Shown here: positions 17,582 through 25,766 of the stretch, piece after piece
How positions within the stretch are numbered: position 1 is the first letter of the stretch
Layout of the letters: each line of letters begins with the position of its first letter
Source of the DNA: Lactobacillus crispatus
Lineage (GTDB): Bacteria > Bacillota > Bacilli > Lactobacillales > Lactobacillaceae
Reading direction: 5' to 3'
Assembly (NCBI RefSeq): GCF_018987235.1
Contig: NZ_CP072197.1
Span: forward strand, 1,302,001-1,366,000
Length of the DNA: 64,000 nt
Made by a program: the position numbers and the translations under genes
Notes under the pieces: model-generated
What the model was told of the DNA's origin: nothing
What the model saw: only the letters and a program-made list of their open reading frames with translations
The model's database searches: none

Positions 17582-18157
17582 ATGAATAATTATTTTGTAC
17601 TGCTACTGTCTGCGGCAGTTTTGCTCTGGCTTATTTTTAATATCAAAAATTCACGTCGTTTCAATCTATTTGATCACTGGCTTCACCACCAATTGGTCAA
17701 ACGTCATGATGACTACAGCTGGCAGGTTATCGCTTTTATTAATGATCCTAAACTAATGGTCGTTTGGGATGTATTATTAGCAGGTCTACTTTTAAACGAA
17801 GAACGAAATCTAACCGCTCTTTGGGTATTAGGAACTCTAGGATTTGCTGACATTTCTGGTATTATTCTAAAAAAACTTATTCGGCGCAAGCGACCATTAT
17901 TACATTCCGATAAAGAAGATGGCTATAGCTTTCCCAGCGGTCATGTTTTAGGTGCCACAACCATGGGCTTAATCGTACTACAACTATTTGCCAAAGATCT
18001 TGGAGCCGGATTTGTTATTGCCGTAGTAGCTATTTGGGCAATGGTAATTTTCTCTCGTTTAAGTTTAAAGGCCCACTATCCTTCTGATGTTCTTGGTGCT
18101 ACTAGTTTAGCAATCGTTTGTTTCAGTATTTCGCAGCAACTATTTTTAGCGATTTAA
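17582..18157 (+). CDS. PAP2-family membrane phosphatase
   Basis: 191 residues from the ATG at 17582 (GGGGA upstream; an in-frame TTG at 17564 is less likely). Several membrane helices carry the three PAP2 motifs in order: KKLIRRKRP, PSGH and SRLSLKAHYPSDVL. The His of the second motif and the His/Asp of the third form the active site. Members dephosphorylate lipid phosphates such as undecaprenyl pyrophosphate or phosphatidylglycerophosphate on the outer face of the membrane. Substrate not decidable here. Stands alone with a terminator downstream. Confidence 0.9.
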   Translation: MNNYFVLLLSAAVLLWLIFNIKNSRRFNLFDHWLHHQLVKRHDDYSWQVIAFINDPKLMVVWDVLLAGLLLNEERNLTALWVLGTLGFADISGIILKKLIRRKRPLLHSDKEDGYSFPSGHVLGATTMGLIVLQLFAKDLGAGFVIAVVAIWAMVIFSRLSLKAHYPSDVLGATSLAIVCFSISQQLFLAI

Positions 18158-18158
18158 A

Positions 18159-18193
18159 AAGGATCACGTTCAGCACTTGAGCGTGATCCTTAT
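18159..18193. terminator. Bidirectional terminator between PAP2 and degV genes
   Basis: AAGGATCACG pairs with CGTGATCCTT, with an inner TCA/TGA helix, flanked by A and T runs. It serves both convergent genes. Confidence 0.85.
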
Positions 18194-18196
18194 TTT

Positions 18197-19030
18197 TTAT
18201 TCATGAAAGCCTACCATAATGCCGCCTTCTTCAGCATAGAAACTACATAAACCATGCATTGGACGAATAGCAATTTGAGCTTCAGGGTATTCCTCCAATA
18301 TTTTATTTTTAATTATTTCTGCATCTTTTTCATTTTCGCAATGATCGATTATCACTTTGCCACCGTGATAATTATCTTCCTTCATATACTTGATAATTTC
18401 ACGGATGGCCTTTTTCATTCCACGAGCCTTAGTAAGTGGCTCAAGTTTTCCTTCTTTACTTGCTGTTCCGATCAAGTTGATTTTGAGCAAACCTGCGATT
18501 TTGGCTACAGCTGGTGAAACACGGCCGTTTAAAGATAAATTATGTAGTGATTGCAAAACAAAAAGCAAATGAGTCTGCATTCTAAACTTAGCAATTGCTT
18601 CTTCTAGATCTACAAAGCGCATTTCACCTTGCAGCATTTTCTCAATACCATGGACTATGATTGCTAGCTCAGGTCCTGCACTTCTTGAATCAACTACTAT
18701 AATTTTACTCAAGGGATGTTTTTCCTCATACATTGCTTTTGCCTGAAGGGCTGAAGAAAAAGTGCCACTCATCCCGCTGGTCATTGTGACGATAATCGCT
18801 TTTTCTGTTCCTTCAAGTGCGTCAAGCCATGCTTGAATACTTGGACAAGTTGTTTTGCCTGCCACATTATTTTGGTTCATATTGGACAAAAATTCCTTCA
18901 TATTCAAATCTTGATTATCAAGGTAGTCCTTACCACCAAAAGAAATTGTCAGAGGCACTACTTCCAAATTACGCGCCGGATCATTATTCATATTGGCACT
19001 TGAGTCAACAATTAATTTAATATTTTCCAT
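18197..19030 (-). CDS. DegV family fatty-acid-binding protein
   Basis: 277 residues with the DegV layout. Early motif IKLIVDSSANM, then VPLTISFGGKDYLD, KTTCPSIQAWLDAL, IIVTMTSGMSGTFSSA (lipid carboxylate binding at Thr/Ser), VDSRSAGPE and a C-terminal SFYAEEGGIMVGFHE. Homologues (FakB) hold a fatty acid for the kinase FakA in incorporation of exogenous fatty acids; lactobacilli encode several. Ribosome-binding site AAGGAA precedes the ATG. No FakA gene is nearby, so the specific lipid role is inferred from the family. Confidence 0.9.
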   Translation of the reverse strand: MENIKLIVDSSANMNNDPARNLEVVPLTISFGGKDYLDNQDLNMKEFLSNMNQNNVAGKTTCPSIQAWLDALEGTEKAIIVTMTSGMSGTFSSALQAKAMYEEKHPLSKIIVVDSRSAGPELAIIVHGIEKMLQGEMRFVDLEEAIAKFRMQTHLLFVLQSLHNLSLNGRVSPAVAKIAGLLKINLIGTASKEGKLEPLTKARGMKKAIREIIKYMKEDNYHGGKVIIDHCENEKDAEIIKNKILEEYPEAQIAIRPMHGLCSFYAEEGGIMVGFHE

Positions 19031-19123
19031 TTTAGATTCCTTATTTTTTGTATTTATTTTAATACATATATTATAGTCCTTTGATATAGAGTTTTTTAGG
19101 CTGCTTTACTAATTTTTAAAATG

Positions 19124-19169
19124 TAAACCGCTTTCATATGTTTACACCGTCACAAAGTTAGGCTAAAAT
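19124..19169 (+). promoter_or_regulatory. Enolase promoter with an imperfect cre-like box
   Basis: TTTACA (19141-19146), 17-base spacer, TAAAAT (19164-19169). Immediately upstream (19124-19139, read on the minus strand) is ATGAAAGCGGTTTACA, which resembles a CcpA box in its first half but departs at the 3' end. Confidence 0.6.
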
Positions 19170-19201
19170 TTGAGATGTAAAGCGGAGCAAAAATTGTTCC
19201 G

Positions 19202-19224
19202 TATGGTATGAAAAACATACCATA
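19202..19224 (+). other. 5'-UTR hairpin before the enolase ribosome-binding site
   Basis: A perfect 9-bp stem (TATGGTATG with CATACCATA, loop AAAAA) followed by ATTTTT ends about 8 bases before GAGGAGG. It could stabilise the message or act as a weak attenuator. Confidence 0.55.
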
Positions 19225-19244
19225 ATTTTTGAGGAGGTTTATTA

Positions 19245-20531
19245 ATGCTCAAATCAGTTATTGAAAATGTACACGCACTTGAAATTTTCGACTCACGTGG
19301 TAACCCAACTGTTGAAGTTCACGTTACTCTTTCAAACGGTGTCGTAGGTAAGGCTGAAGTTCCATCAGGTGCTTCAACTGGTGAAAACGAAGCTGTTGAA
19401 TTACGTGACGGTGGTTCACGTCTTGGTGGTAAGGGTGTTTCAAAGGCTGTTAACAACGTTAACACTGAAATTAACGATGCTCTTAAGGGTATGGACCCAT
19501 ACAATCAACCAAAGATTGACAAGACCATGATTGACTTAGACGGTACTCCAAACAAGGGTCGTCTTGGTGCCAACGCTATCTTAGGTGTATCTATGGCTGT
19601 TGCAGTTGCAGCTGCTAACGATGCTCACCTTCCATTGTACAGATACCTTGGCGGTACTGATCTTGAAATGCCACAAACTTTCCACAACGTTATCAACGGT
19701 GGTGAACACGCTGACAACGGTATCGACATTCAAGAATTCATGATCACTCCAGTTGCTAAGACTTCATTCCGTGACGGTTTCGAAAAGATCGTTAACGTAT
19801 ACCACACCTTGAAGAAGGTTCTTGAAGACATGGGTTACGAAACTGGTTTAGGTGACGAAGGTGGTTTCGCTCCTAACATGAAGAACTCAGAAGAAGCTTT
19901 GAAGGCTCTTCACGAATCAATCATCAAGGCTGGTTACAAGCCAGGTGAAGATATCGCTATTGCATGTGACTGTGCTGCTTCATACTTCTACAACAAGGAT
20001 GATCACAAGTACCACCTTGAAGGTAAGGTTCTTACTGATGAAGAATTAGCAGATTACTACGACAAGCTTTTGGACGAATTCCCAGAATTAATTTCTATGG
20101 AAGACCCATACGACGAAAACGATGTTGACGGTATGGTTAAGTTCACTAAGAGCCACAAGGACCGTATCCAAATCGTTCTTGACGACTTCATTTGTACTAA
20201 CCCTGCACTTTTGACTAAGGCTATCAAGGAAGGTGCTGGTAACGCTTCACTTATCAAGTTGAACCAAATCGGTACTGTTACTGAAACCCTTGAAACTATC
20301 CGTCTTTCACGTAAGAACGGTTACAACACTATGATTTCTCACCGTTCAGGTGAAACTGGTGACACCTTCATCGCTGACTTAGCTGTTGCTGTTAACGGTG
20401 GTCAACTTAAGACCGGTGCTCCAGCTCGTTCAGAACGTGTTGAAAAGTACAACCGCTTACTTGAAATCGAAGAAGAACTTGGCGATGGTGAACGTCTTGC
20501 CTTCTTCCCAGACGATGTTGATCACGATTAA
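19245..20531 (+). CDS. eno: Enolase (phosphopyruvate hydratase)
   Basis: 428 residues, complete. Converts 2-phosphoglycerate to phosphoenolpyruvate in glycolysis; also a frequent surface moonlighting protein. Visible motifs: DSRGNPTVEV, PSGASTGENEAVEL, NGGEHADNG, LGDEGGFAPN, SMEDPYDENDVDG and LIKLNQIGTVTET with the catalytic Lys. The IACDCAASYFY and LDDFICTNP segments differ from the commonest enolases but match, as far as I recall, the L. acidophilus-group form. Codon use is strongly biased (GGT, AAC, TTC, CCA), as for very highly expressed genes, unlike the neighbouring surface genes. Preceded by a perfect GAGGAGG ribosome-binding site and followed by a strong terminator. Confidence 0.97.
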   Translation: MLKSVIENVHALEIFDSRGNPTVEVHVTLSNGVVGKAEVPSGASTGENEAVELRDGGSRLGGKGVSKAVNNVNTEINDALKGMDPYNQPKIDKTMIDLDGTPNKGRLGANAILGVSMAVAVAAANDAHLPLYRYLGGTDLEMPQTFHNVINGGEHADNGIDIQEFMITPVAKTSFRDGFEKIVNVYHTLKKVLEDMGYETGLGDEGGFAPNMKNSEEALKALHESIIKAGYKPGEDIAIACDCAASYFYNKDDHKYHLEGKVLTDEELADYYDKLLDEFPELISMEDPYDENDVDGMVKFTKSHKDRIQIVLDDFICTNPALLTKAIKEGAGNASLIKLNQIGTVTETLETIRLSRKNGYNTMISHRSGETGDTFIADLAVAVNGGQLKTGAPARSERVEKYNRLLEIEEELGDGERLAFFPDDVDHD

Positions 20532-20555
20532 TTTCGAGTTAACCGAGTACAATTT

Positions 20556-20592
20556 CAAAAAAAGCATGAGAATTAATTTTCTCATGCTTTTT
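20556..20592 (+). terminator. Terminator of eno
   Basis: AAAAGCATGAGAA pairs with TTCTCATGCTTTT around TTAATT, then a T-run. Confidence 0.9.
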
Positions 20593-20610
20593 TGCTTACT
20601 CATTTAATCT

Positions 20611-21258
20611 TTATTTTACTAATTGACTAAAGATTTTATTCAGAGATGTATCTTTAACTACTTTAACTACAATTGGGTTGCCATTCCTAGACTGATCAAG
20701 CAAGATAACCGGCTTATCAGATTTAAGGCAGAATAAGTAAGTATTGTGCCAAGATTTAAAGTCATCATTAGCTATTGCCAGCACATTATAATCATATTTT
20801 GCCTTGCCCGTTGGACTGTAGCCTATCTTAATTGACTTTTTATTCAAAACAAACCGATTAGTTGCTAGCACTCCAGGATAAGTTGCACCCTTTTTGGTCT
20901 TTAAATTCTTTTTCCCATCATAAAACTGATAGGTCTGACCGGACTTTTTACCCCAGTTATTGACTGCAGTCTTTAACTTGGCTGTCTTAGCTGTATTCCA
21001 AATTACAACAGCCGACTTTTTAGTCTTATTTTTCTTATTCTCTTTGATTTTCTTTTTCGAGTCTTTTTTAGGCTTAATCTTCTTGGAACTTGAAGATTGT
21101 ACCTTGGCAGATTTAGCCTTTTTTACGTTTACTGTTTTCTTATTTTGTTTTACTTCACCAATCGTCACTGCATCTTTACCAAAATGTACTTGACTACAAC
21201 CCGTCAAAGTCACAGCTAAAGTGACTGCAGCAATACCTACAAAAATTTTTCTATTCAT
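20611..21258 (-). CDS. Lipoprotein with DUF4767 domain
   Basis: 215 residues from the ATG at 21258, chosen for its GGAGC ribosome-binding site six bases upstream (the frame opens 12 bases earlier). Signal peptide with lipobox LTGC at residues ~18-21, then a very Lys/Ser-rich linker (~40-85), then a C-terminal domain starting VIWNTAKTAKLKTAVNNWGK with QTYQFYDG, typical of DUF4767. Anchored by lipid to the outer face of the membrane; function unknown. Lies convergent to eno. Confidence 0.82.
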   Translation of the reverse strand: MNRKIFVGIAAVTLAVTLTGCSQVHFGKDAVTIGEVKQNKKTVNVKKAKSAKVQSSSSKKIKPKKDSKKKIKENKKNKTKKSAVVIWNTAKTAKLKTAVNNWGKKSGQTYQFYDGKKNLKTKKGATYPGVLATNRFVLNKKSIKIGYSPTGKAKYDYNVLAIANDDFKSWHNTYLFCLKSDKPVILLDQSRNGNPIVVKVVKDTSLNKIFSQLVK

Positions 21259-21308
21259 AAATAGCTCCATTTGTTATTTCTTATGTCTATTATCACACAA
21301 AACCTCCC

Positions 21309-21316
21309 TCTTTAAC
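21309..21316 (+). repeat. Left 8-bp target duplication of IS256
   Basis: TCTTTAAC directly precedes the left terminal repeat and is repeated exactly at 22689-22696. Confidence 0.9.
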
Positions 21317-22688
21317 GAGACTGTAAAATAGTTTGTGTAAGGATGAATGATTCCTTAAATTTATTTCTTTAAACATTAGAAAAAGGAGTTCCTTTCTCGT
21401 ATGATTGGTTTGAACAAAAAAACACATACAGAAAGAAGAACTCCTTCATGAATGATTTTACCAAAGATTTTGCTCAAGCTCTATTCAATCCAGACAAAAT
21501 AAATGATTTATTGCGCAAAGAGCTACAACAGGCTGTTAATAACTTGCTAGAAGCTGAGTTGACTGCCTTTCTAGGCTATGATCCCTATGCCAGAAATGGC
21601 TGGAATACTGGCAATTCTAGAAATGGTGCTTATTTCCGCAAGGTTGATACCCAGTTTGGACCAATTGAAGTGCAAGTGCCTCGAGACCGCAACGGTCAGT
21701 TTCATCAGCACACGCTGCCTGACTACAAGCAGCACTCTGATGTTTTGGAAAGCACGATTATCAAGCTATACTCCAAAGGCGTAACTACCAGAGAAATCGC
21801 TGACTTGATTGAGAAAATGTATGGCAGTCATTATAGTCCAGCTCAAGTATCAAATATTTCCAAGCAGATGCTCCCCAAGATTGAGGCTTATCACAAGCGC
21901 AAGCTAAGCGACAAGTTTTTCTGTGTCTATTTGGATGCGACATACCTTCCTTTGCGCCGAGAAACGTTTGAGCGTGAAGCAGTATATATTGCCATTGGCA
22001 TTAAACCTAATGGACATAAGGAAGTCATTGACTACTGCATTGCTCCTAGTGAGAACATTGAAGTTTGGACAGAGATGCTTCAAAACATGAAGTCCAGAGG
22101 CTTGAAGCAAGTTGAGCTTTTTCTTTCTGATGGTGTTGTTGGCATGAAAACAGCCTTGGCCAGGACTTATCCTAAAGCTCATTTTCAACGCTGCCTGGTT
22201 CATGTCATGCGCAATATCTGCGCTAAAGTACGCGTCGACGATCGTGAAAAGATCATGAACGAATTCAAGCAGATACATCAACAGACAAGCAAAAAAGAAG
22301 CTGCAGCTGTCTTGCACAAATTCTATGCCAAATGGAATAAAGCTTATAGCCATGTCATCAAAGGTTTGAAGGAAATTGAGCCCGATCTGCTAGTCTTCTA
22401 CAATTATCCCAAACAAATCAGAGCTTCAATTTATTCAACCAATATGATTGAATCCTTTAACAACGTCATCAAGCGTAAAGCTAAGCCTAAGGCAGAATTT
22501 CCAACTGAACAGTCGCTTGATGCATTTATTGGCATCCAGGCAATGAGCTACAATGACCGTTATTTCAATCGAATTCATAAAGGCTTTGGTCAGGTTCAGG
22601 ACACCTTAGAATCCTACTTTGATTAAATAAATAATTAAAAAATCAATTTACGAGAAAGATCTATTTACACAAAAGATTTGACAGTTTC
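21317..22688 (+). mobile_element. Intact IS256-family insertion sequence
   Basis: 1372 bp. The ends are imperfect inverted repeats of about 24 bp (GAGACTGTAAAATAG on the left, GAAACTGTCAAATCT read inward on the right, both continuing into TTTGTGTAA). It is flanked by the perfect 8-bp duplication TCTTTAAC, the length usual for IS256, so this is a simple, fairly recent insertion between the DUF4767 and nitroreductase genes. A truncated relative lies at 81-263. Confidence 0.93.
21448..22626 (+). CDS. IS256-family (mutator-type) transposase
   Basis: 392 residues, complete. Motifs: FLGYDPYARNGWNTGNSRNG, then DDE residues in FCVYLDATYLPLRRE and LFLSDGVVGMKTA, RCLVHVMRN, and the Glu in STNMIESFNNVIKRKAK. 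Full length, with AAGAAGAACTCC upstream. Catalyses copy-out transposition of the element. Confidence 0.95.
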   Translation: MNDFTKDFAQALFNPDKINDLLRKELQQAVNNLLEAELTAFLGYDPYARNGWNTGNSRNGAYFRKVDTQFGPIEVQVPRDRNGQFHQHTLPDYKQHSDVLESTIIKLYSKGVTTREIADLIEKMYGSHYSPAQVSNISKQMLPKIEAYHKRKLSDKFFCVYLDATYLPLRRETFEREAVYIAIGIKPNGHKEVIDYCIAPSENIEVWTEMLQNMKSRGLKQVELFLSDGVVGMKTALARTYPKAHFQRCLVHVMRNICAKVRVDDREKIMNEFKQIHQQTSKKEAAAVLHKFYAKWNKAYSHVIKGLKEIEPDLLVFYNYPKQIRASIYSTNMIESFNNVIKRKAKPKAEFPTEQSLDAFIGIQAMSYNDRYFNRIHKGFGQVQDTLESYFD

Positions 22689-22696
22689 TCTTTAAC
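22689..22696 (+). repeat. Right 8-bp target duplication of IS256
   Basis: TCTTTAAC, identical to 21309-21316. Confidence 0.9.
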
Positions 22697-22707
22697 CGCT
22701 GTTTAAA

Positions 22708-22742
22708 CAAAAAAAGAGCTAATTTTCACATTAGCTCTTTTT
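22708..22742 (-). terminator. Terminator of the nitroreductase gene
   Basis: AAAAAGAGCTAA pairs with TTAGCTCTTTTT just after the stop. Confidence 0.85.
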
Positions 22743-22744
22743 AA

Positions 22745-23233
22745 TTAATAAATTGTAACTTGATAACGATTTGAACGATCCGTTGCTTCCGGTTTTTCTC
22801 CAATCTTGCCAACCGGCACGATGACACTCGTCTGAAAGGCAGGATCAATCCCCAGCTCCTTCTGCAATTCGCTGTCATCATTTAATCTAGCTGCGCCGCC
22901 CATTACATAAACTGAGCCAAGACCTAAGTCTGTCGCCTCAAGCATAATGTTCTCTGCACCACAGGATGCATCCCGCTCGCCAAACATGCTGTCTTTTTTA
23001 GTATTAATTATAAATAATACTGGGGCATGATAACACGCATTATCGGTCTTCGTCTCAATCTTGTCGCGCAATGCTTCATCTTTAACAACCACCAAGCTCA
23101 TTACATCTGTCTGATGCATTCCACAAGGAGTCGTTTGAAAAGCAGCAATTAGACTCTTAATCTCATCGTCTGAAATAGATTCACTGCTAAAGTTTCTAAC
23201 AGCTCTCCGATTTGTAAAAATTGAATTAACCAT
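22745..23233 (-). CDS. Nitroreductase family flavoprotein
   Basis: 162 residues, a short member of the FMN-dependent nitroreductase family. N-terminal FTNRRAVRNFSSESISDDEI gives the Arg-rich FMN phosphate site; FQTTPCGMHQTDVMSLVVV and NIMLEATDLGLGSVYVMG complete the flavin pocket. Such enzymes use NAD(P)H to reduce nitro groups, quinones or flavins; the physiological substrate is not evident. Single gene, oriented away from the beta-glucoside operon. Confidence 0.85.
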   Translation of the reverse strand: MVNSIFTNRRAVRNFSSESISDDEIKSLIAAFQTTPCGMHQTDVMSLVVVKDEALRDKIETKTDNACYHAPVLFIINTKKDSMFGERDASCGAENIMLEATDLGLGSVYVMGGAARLNDDSELQKELGIDPAFQTSVIVPVGKIGEKPEATDRSNRYQVTIY

Positions 23234-23283
23234 ATATGCCTCCGTTTTTACTTTACATGCCTATTTTAGCATGCAATCTTTTA

Positions 23284-23334
23284 TTGACAACGCTTTCATA
23301 AATATTTATGATATTCTTAAAAAGTATAGATTTT
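23284..23334 (+). promoter_or_regulatory. Promoter with cre box and GntR-type operator upstream of the ROK kinase
   Basis: TTGACA (23284-23289), 17-base spacer, TATGAT (23307-23312). A cre box TGACAACGCTTTCA (23285-23298) matches 13 of 14 consensus positions and covers the -35. AAAGTATAGATTTT (23321-23334) sits at the start of transcription and recurs upstream of the other beta-glucoside units. Repression by CcpA and by a local GntR regulator is inferred. Confidence 0.75.
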
Positions 23335-23351
23335 TATGAGGTGAATAAATA

Positions 23352-24212
23352 ATGGATTTAGCAGCAATTGATATTGGCGGTACAACAATCAAAATCGCAA
23401 CTTGGAAAGACGGTAAATTACAGGATAAACATGCCGTTAATACGCCAAAGGATTTAAATATTTTTTACGATATTTTGACTGCAGAAGTTAATAAAATTAA
23501 ACAAAATACCAAAATAAAAGGTGTGGCAATCTCTTCACCAGGTGCAGTTGACCAAAAAAATGGCATTATTGGTGGTTCTTCTGCCCTTCCATACATCCAT
23601 AACTTTAAAATCGTTGACGAATTAAAAAAGCGTTTTGAATTACCTGTTTCTATAGAAAATGATGCCAACTCCGCTGCGTTAGGCGAATTAGCAGAAGGTG
23701 CTGGCAAAGGTAGTGACAGCATGGCTTTCTTTGTTATTGGTACAGGTATTGGTGGTGCCATCATTATTAATCAAAAAGTCTGGCATGGCGCTCACCTATT
23801 TGGTGGTGAATTCGGTTACATGAGCATTGGTACAAAATCTGTTAGTGATCTGGCATCCCCAGTGGCAATGGCTAACCGCTATAACGAAAGAACTGGTAAA
23901 AAACTTGATGGTAAAACAGTCTTCGCTTTAGCAGACGAAGATGATCCAGTAGCCAGCGATGAGCGTCAAACCTTAATTCATTCCCTAGCCTTAGCAATTT
24001 ACAACGTTCAGCAAAGTTTTGACCCTGACAAAATTGTAATTGGCGGTGGCATTTCTAATAATCCAGAATTAATTCCGTTATTGAATCGCGAAATTGACTA
24101 TATTCGCAAACAAGTCAATCCAGCAAGTATTAAACCTGAAATTGTGCTTTGCAGTTTGAAGAGTAATGCAAACTTACGTGGCGCAGTTGCAGATTTTGAA
24201 CAAGCACATTAA
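23352..24212 (+). CDS. ROK-family sugar kinase, possible beta-glucoside kinase or glucokinase
   Basis: 286 residues. N-terminal ATP site DIGGTTIKIA (7-16), ENDANSAALGE, FFVIGTGIGGAII and the sugar-binding WHGAHLFGGEFGYMSIG. No helix-turn-helix, so it is a kinase and not a repressor. The zinc motif CxCGxxGCxE of typical ROK glucokinases is absent, as in BglK-type beta-glucoside kinases. It carries the same operator and cre as the adjacent 6-phospho-beta-glucosidase operon, which supports phosphorylation of cellobiose-like disaccharides or of the released glucose. Substrate is inferred. Confidence 0.85.
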   Translation: MDLAAIDIGGTTIKIATWKDGKLQDKHAVNTPKDLNIFYDILTAEVNKIKQNTKIKGVAISSPGAVDQKNGIIGGSSALPYIHNFKIVDELKKRFELPVSIENDANSAALGELAEGAGKGSDSMAFFVIGTGIGGAIIINQKVWHGAHLFGGEFGYMSIGTKSVSDLASPVAMANRYNERTGKKLDGKTVFALADEDDPVASDERQTLIHSLALAIYNVQQSFDPDKIVIGGGISNNPELIPLLNREIDYIRKQVNPASIKPEIVLCSLKSNANLRGAVADFEQAH

Positions 24213-24237
24213 ATTTTGATAATTATTTAATTCCGTT

Positions 24238-24265
24238 AAAAGCCCGCTGTGATGGGCTTTTTGTT
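24238..24265 (+). terminator. Terminator of the ROK kinase gene
   Basis: AAAAGCCC pairs with GGGCTTTTT around GCTGTGAT, then a T-rich run. Confidence 0.85.
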
Positions 24266-24277
24266 TTGTATTTATAA

Positions 24278-24364
24278 AAAGTATATATTTTTTATATAAA
24301 AAGATATTTATTTTTGCATGAATTATGCTATACTTATTTGTGTAAAAAAATGAAAGCCCTTACA
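24278..24364 (+). promoter_or_regulatory. Control region of the first beta-glucoside operon
   Basis: GntR-type operator AAAGTATATATTTT (24278-24291), extended -10 TGCTATACT (24326-24334) without a good -35, and cre box TGAAAGCCCTTACA (24351-24364, 13 of 14 consensus) between promoter and ribosome-binding site, where a bound CcpA would block elongation. Confidence 0.7.
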
Positions 24365-24383
24365 TAGGAGAGAGAGGATCTAG

Positions 24384-25766
24384 ATGACTGAAAAGCGCAA
24401 ATTGCCATCCACATTCCTTTGGGGCAACTCAGTTTCCAGTATGCAAACTGAAGGTGCATGGAATGAAGATGGCAAGGGTCTTTCAGTCTATGATGTCCGA
24501 CCTGCTACTGACAATACTAGTGACTGGCATGTAGCAATTGATGAATATCATAGATATGACGAAGACCTCGACTTACTGAAGGACATGAACATGAACATGT
24601 ATCGTATTCAAATTTCATGGTCTCGTGTTTGTCCTGATGGAGACGGCGACTTCAATCAAAAAGGTATTGACTTCTATGATCGATTAGTTAATGCAATGCT
24701 TAAACGTGGCATTCAACCAATGATCTGTCTTTACCACTTTGATATGCCGCTTAATTTAGCCAAAAAGTACAACGGTTTTATGTCACGGCACGTAGTTGAC
24801 GCCTTTGTCCGTTTTGGTAAAAAAATGATCGATCATTTCAGTGATCGAGTGAAATATTGGATTGTCTTCAACGAGCATAATCTATATTTCCAAGATGAAG
24901 TTTTTAATATTTCAGGTTACGAATCTGGAGATAAAAGTTTGGATGATATGTACACTATCTTCCACCATACGATGATGTGTCATATTCAATTAGCAAATTA
25001 CATCCACGAAAATCACTCAGACGTAAAAATTGGTGGAATGCTTGCTTACCAACAAATTTATCCAGCAACGAGTAAACCTGAAGACGTTTGGGCAGCAAAG
25101 CAAGTACAAGAGTTTTTAAACTTTAATATTTACGATGCTGACACCGGCTGCGGCTATTCACCAGAAGTAATGCAATATGTCAAAAATCATGGCATTCAAA
25201 TGGACATTACAGATGAAGATAAAGAAATTATGAAGAAAGCTAAAGCTGATTTCCTAGCATTTTCTTACTATTCATCCTGGGTTTTATCTAGCGATAAAAT
25301 TCCTGATGGTGAAGCTCCTAACCATTACCTTAACAAGGGCGGAGTTGAGTCCAAATATGTTAAGACAAACGATTGGGGCTGGGCAATTGATCCACTAGGA
25401 TTTAGGAATGCAATTACTACAATGTACAACTACTACCGTATTCCTATTTTCCCTATTGAAAATGGTATCGGCCTCAAGGAAACTTGGGACGGTGAGCATA
25501 TGATTGAAGATGATGAGCGTATTGCTTATCACCGCGACCATATCAAAGCAATGAAAGATGCTATTTTTGATGACGGCGCCAAGGTGCTTGGTTATCTTGG
25601 CTGGGGATTAATTGATATTCCAAGTTCTCATGCTGATATGGAAAAACGCTACGGTGCTGTTTACGTCAACAGATCAAACCACGATTTAAAAGATTTAAAA
25701 CGTGTGCCTAAGAAATCATTCTATTGGTTTCAAAAGGTACTTAAAGATAATGGAGATGAATTATAA
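24384..25766 (+). CDS. 6-phospho-beta-glucosidase (GH1)
   Basis: 460 residues, cytoplasmic. GH1 barrel: FLWGNSVSSMQTEGAW, acid/base Glu in VFNEHN, nucleophile in PIENGIG. The phosphate-binding signature S...KRYG (SSHADMEKRYG) and WGWAIDP mark it as acting on 6-phosphorylated beta-glucosides delivered by the PTS. It starts at ATG after GGAGAGAGAGG and its TAA overlaps the ATG of the EIIC gene (TAATG), so the two are translationally coupled. The acid/base motif FNEHN, where the other two GH1 genes here have FNEI, suggests a different aglycone preference. Confidence 0.92.
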   Translation: MTEKRKLPSTFLWGNSVSSMQTEGAWNEDGKGLSVYDVRPATDNTSDWHVAIDEYHRYDEDLDLLKDMNMNMYRIQISWSRVCPDGDGDFNQKGIDFYDRLVNAMLKRGIQPMICLYHFDMPLNLAKKYNGFMSRHVVDAFVRFGKKMIDHFSDRVKYWIVFNEHNLYFQDEVFNISGYESGDKSLDDMYTIFHHTMMCHIQLANYIHENHSDVKIGGMLAYQQIYPATSKPEDVWAAKQVQEFLNFNIYDADTGCGYSPEVMQYVKNHGIQMDITDEDKEIMKKAKADFLAFSYYSSWVLSSDKIPDGEAPNHYLNKGGVESKYVKTNDWGWAIDPLGFRNAITTMYNYYRIPIFPIENGIGLKETWDGEHMIEDDERIAYHRDHIKAMKDAIFDDGAKVLGYLGWGLIDIPSSHADMEKRYGAVYVNRSNHDLKDLKRVPKKSFYWFQKVLKDNGDEL

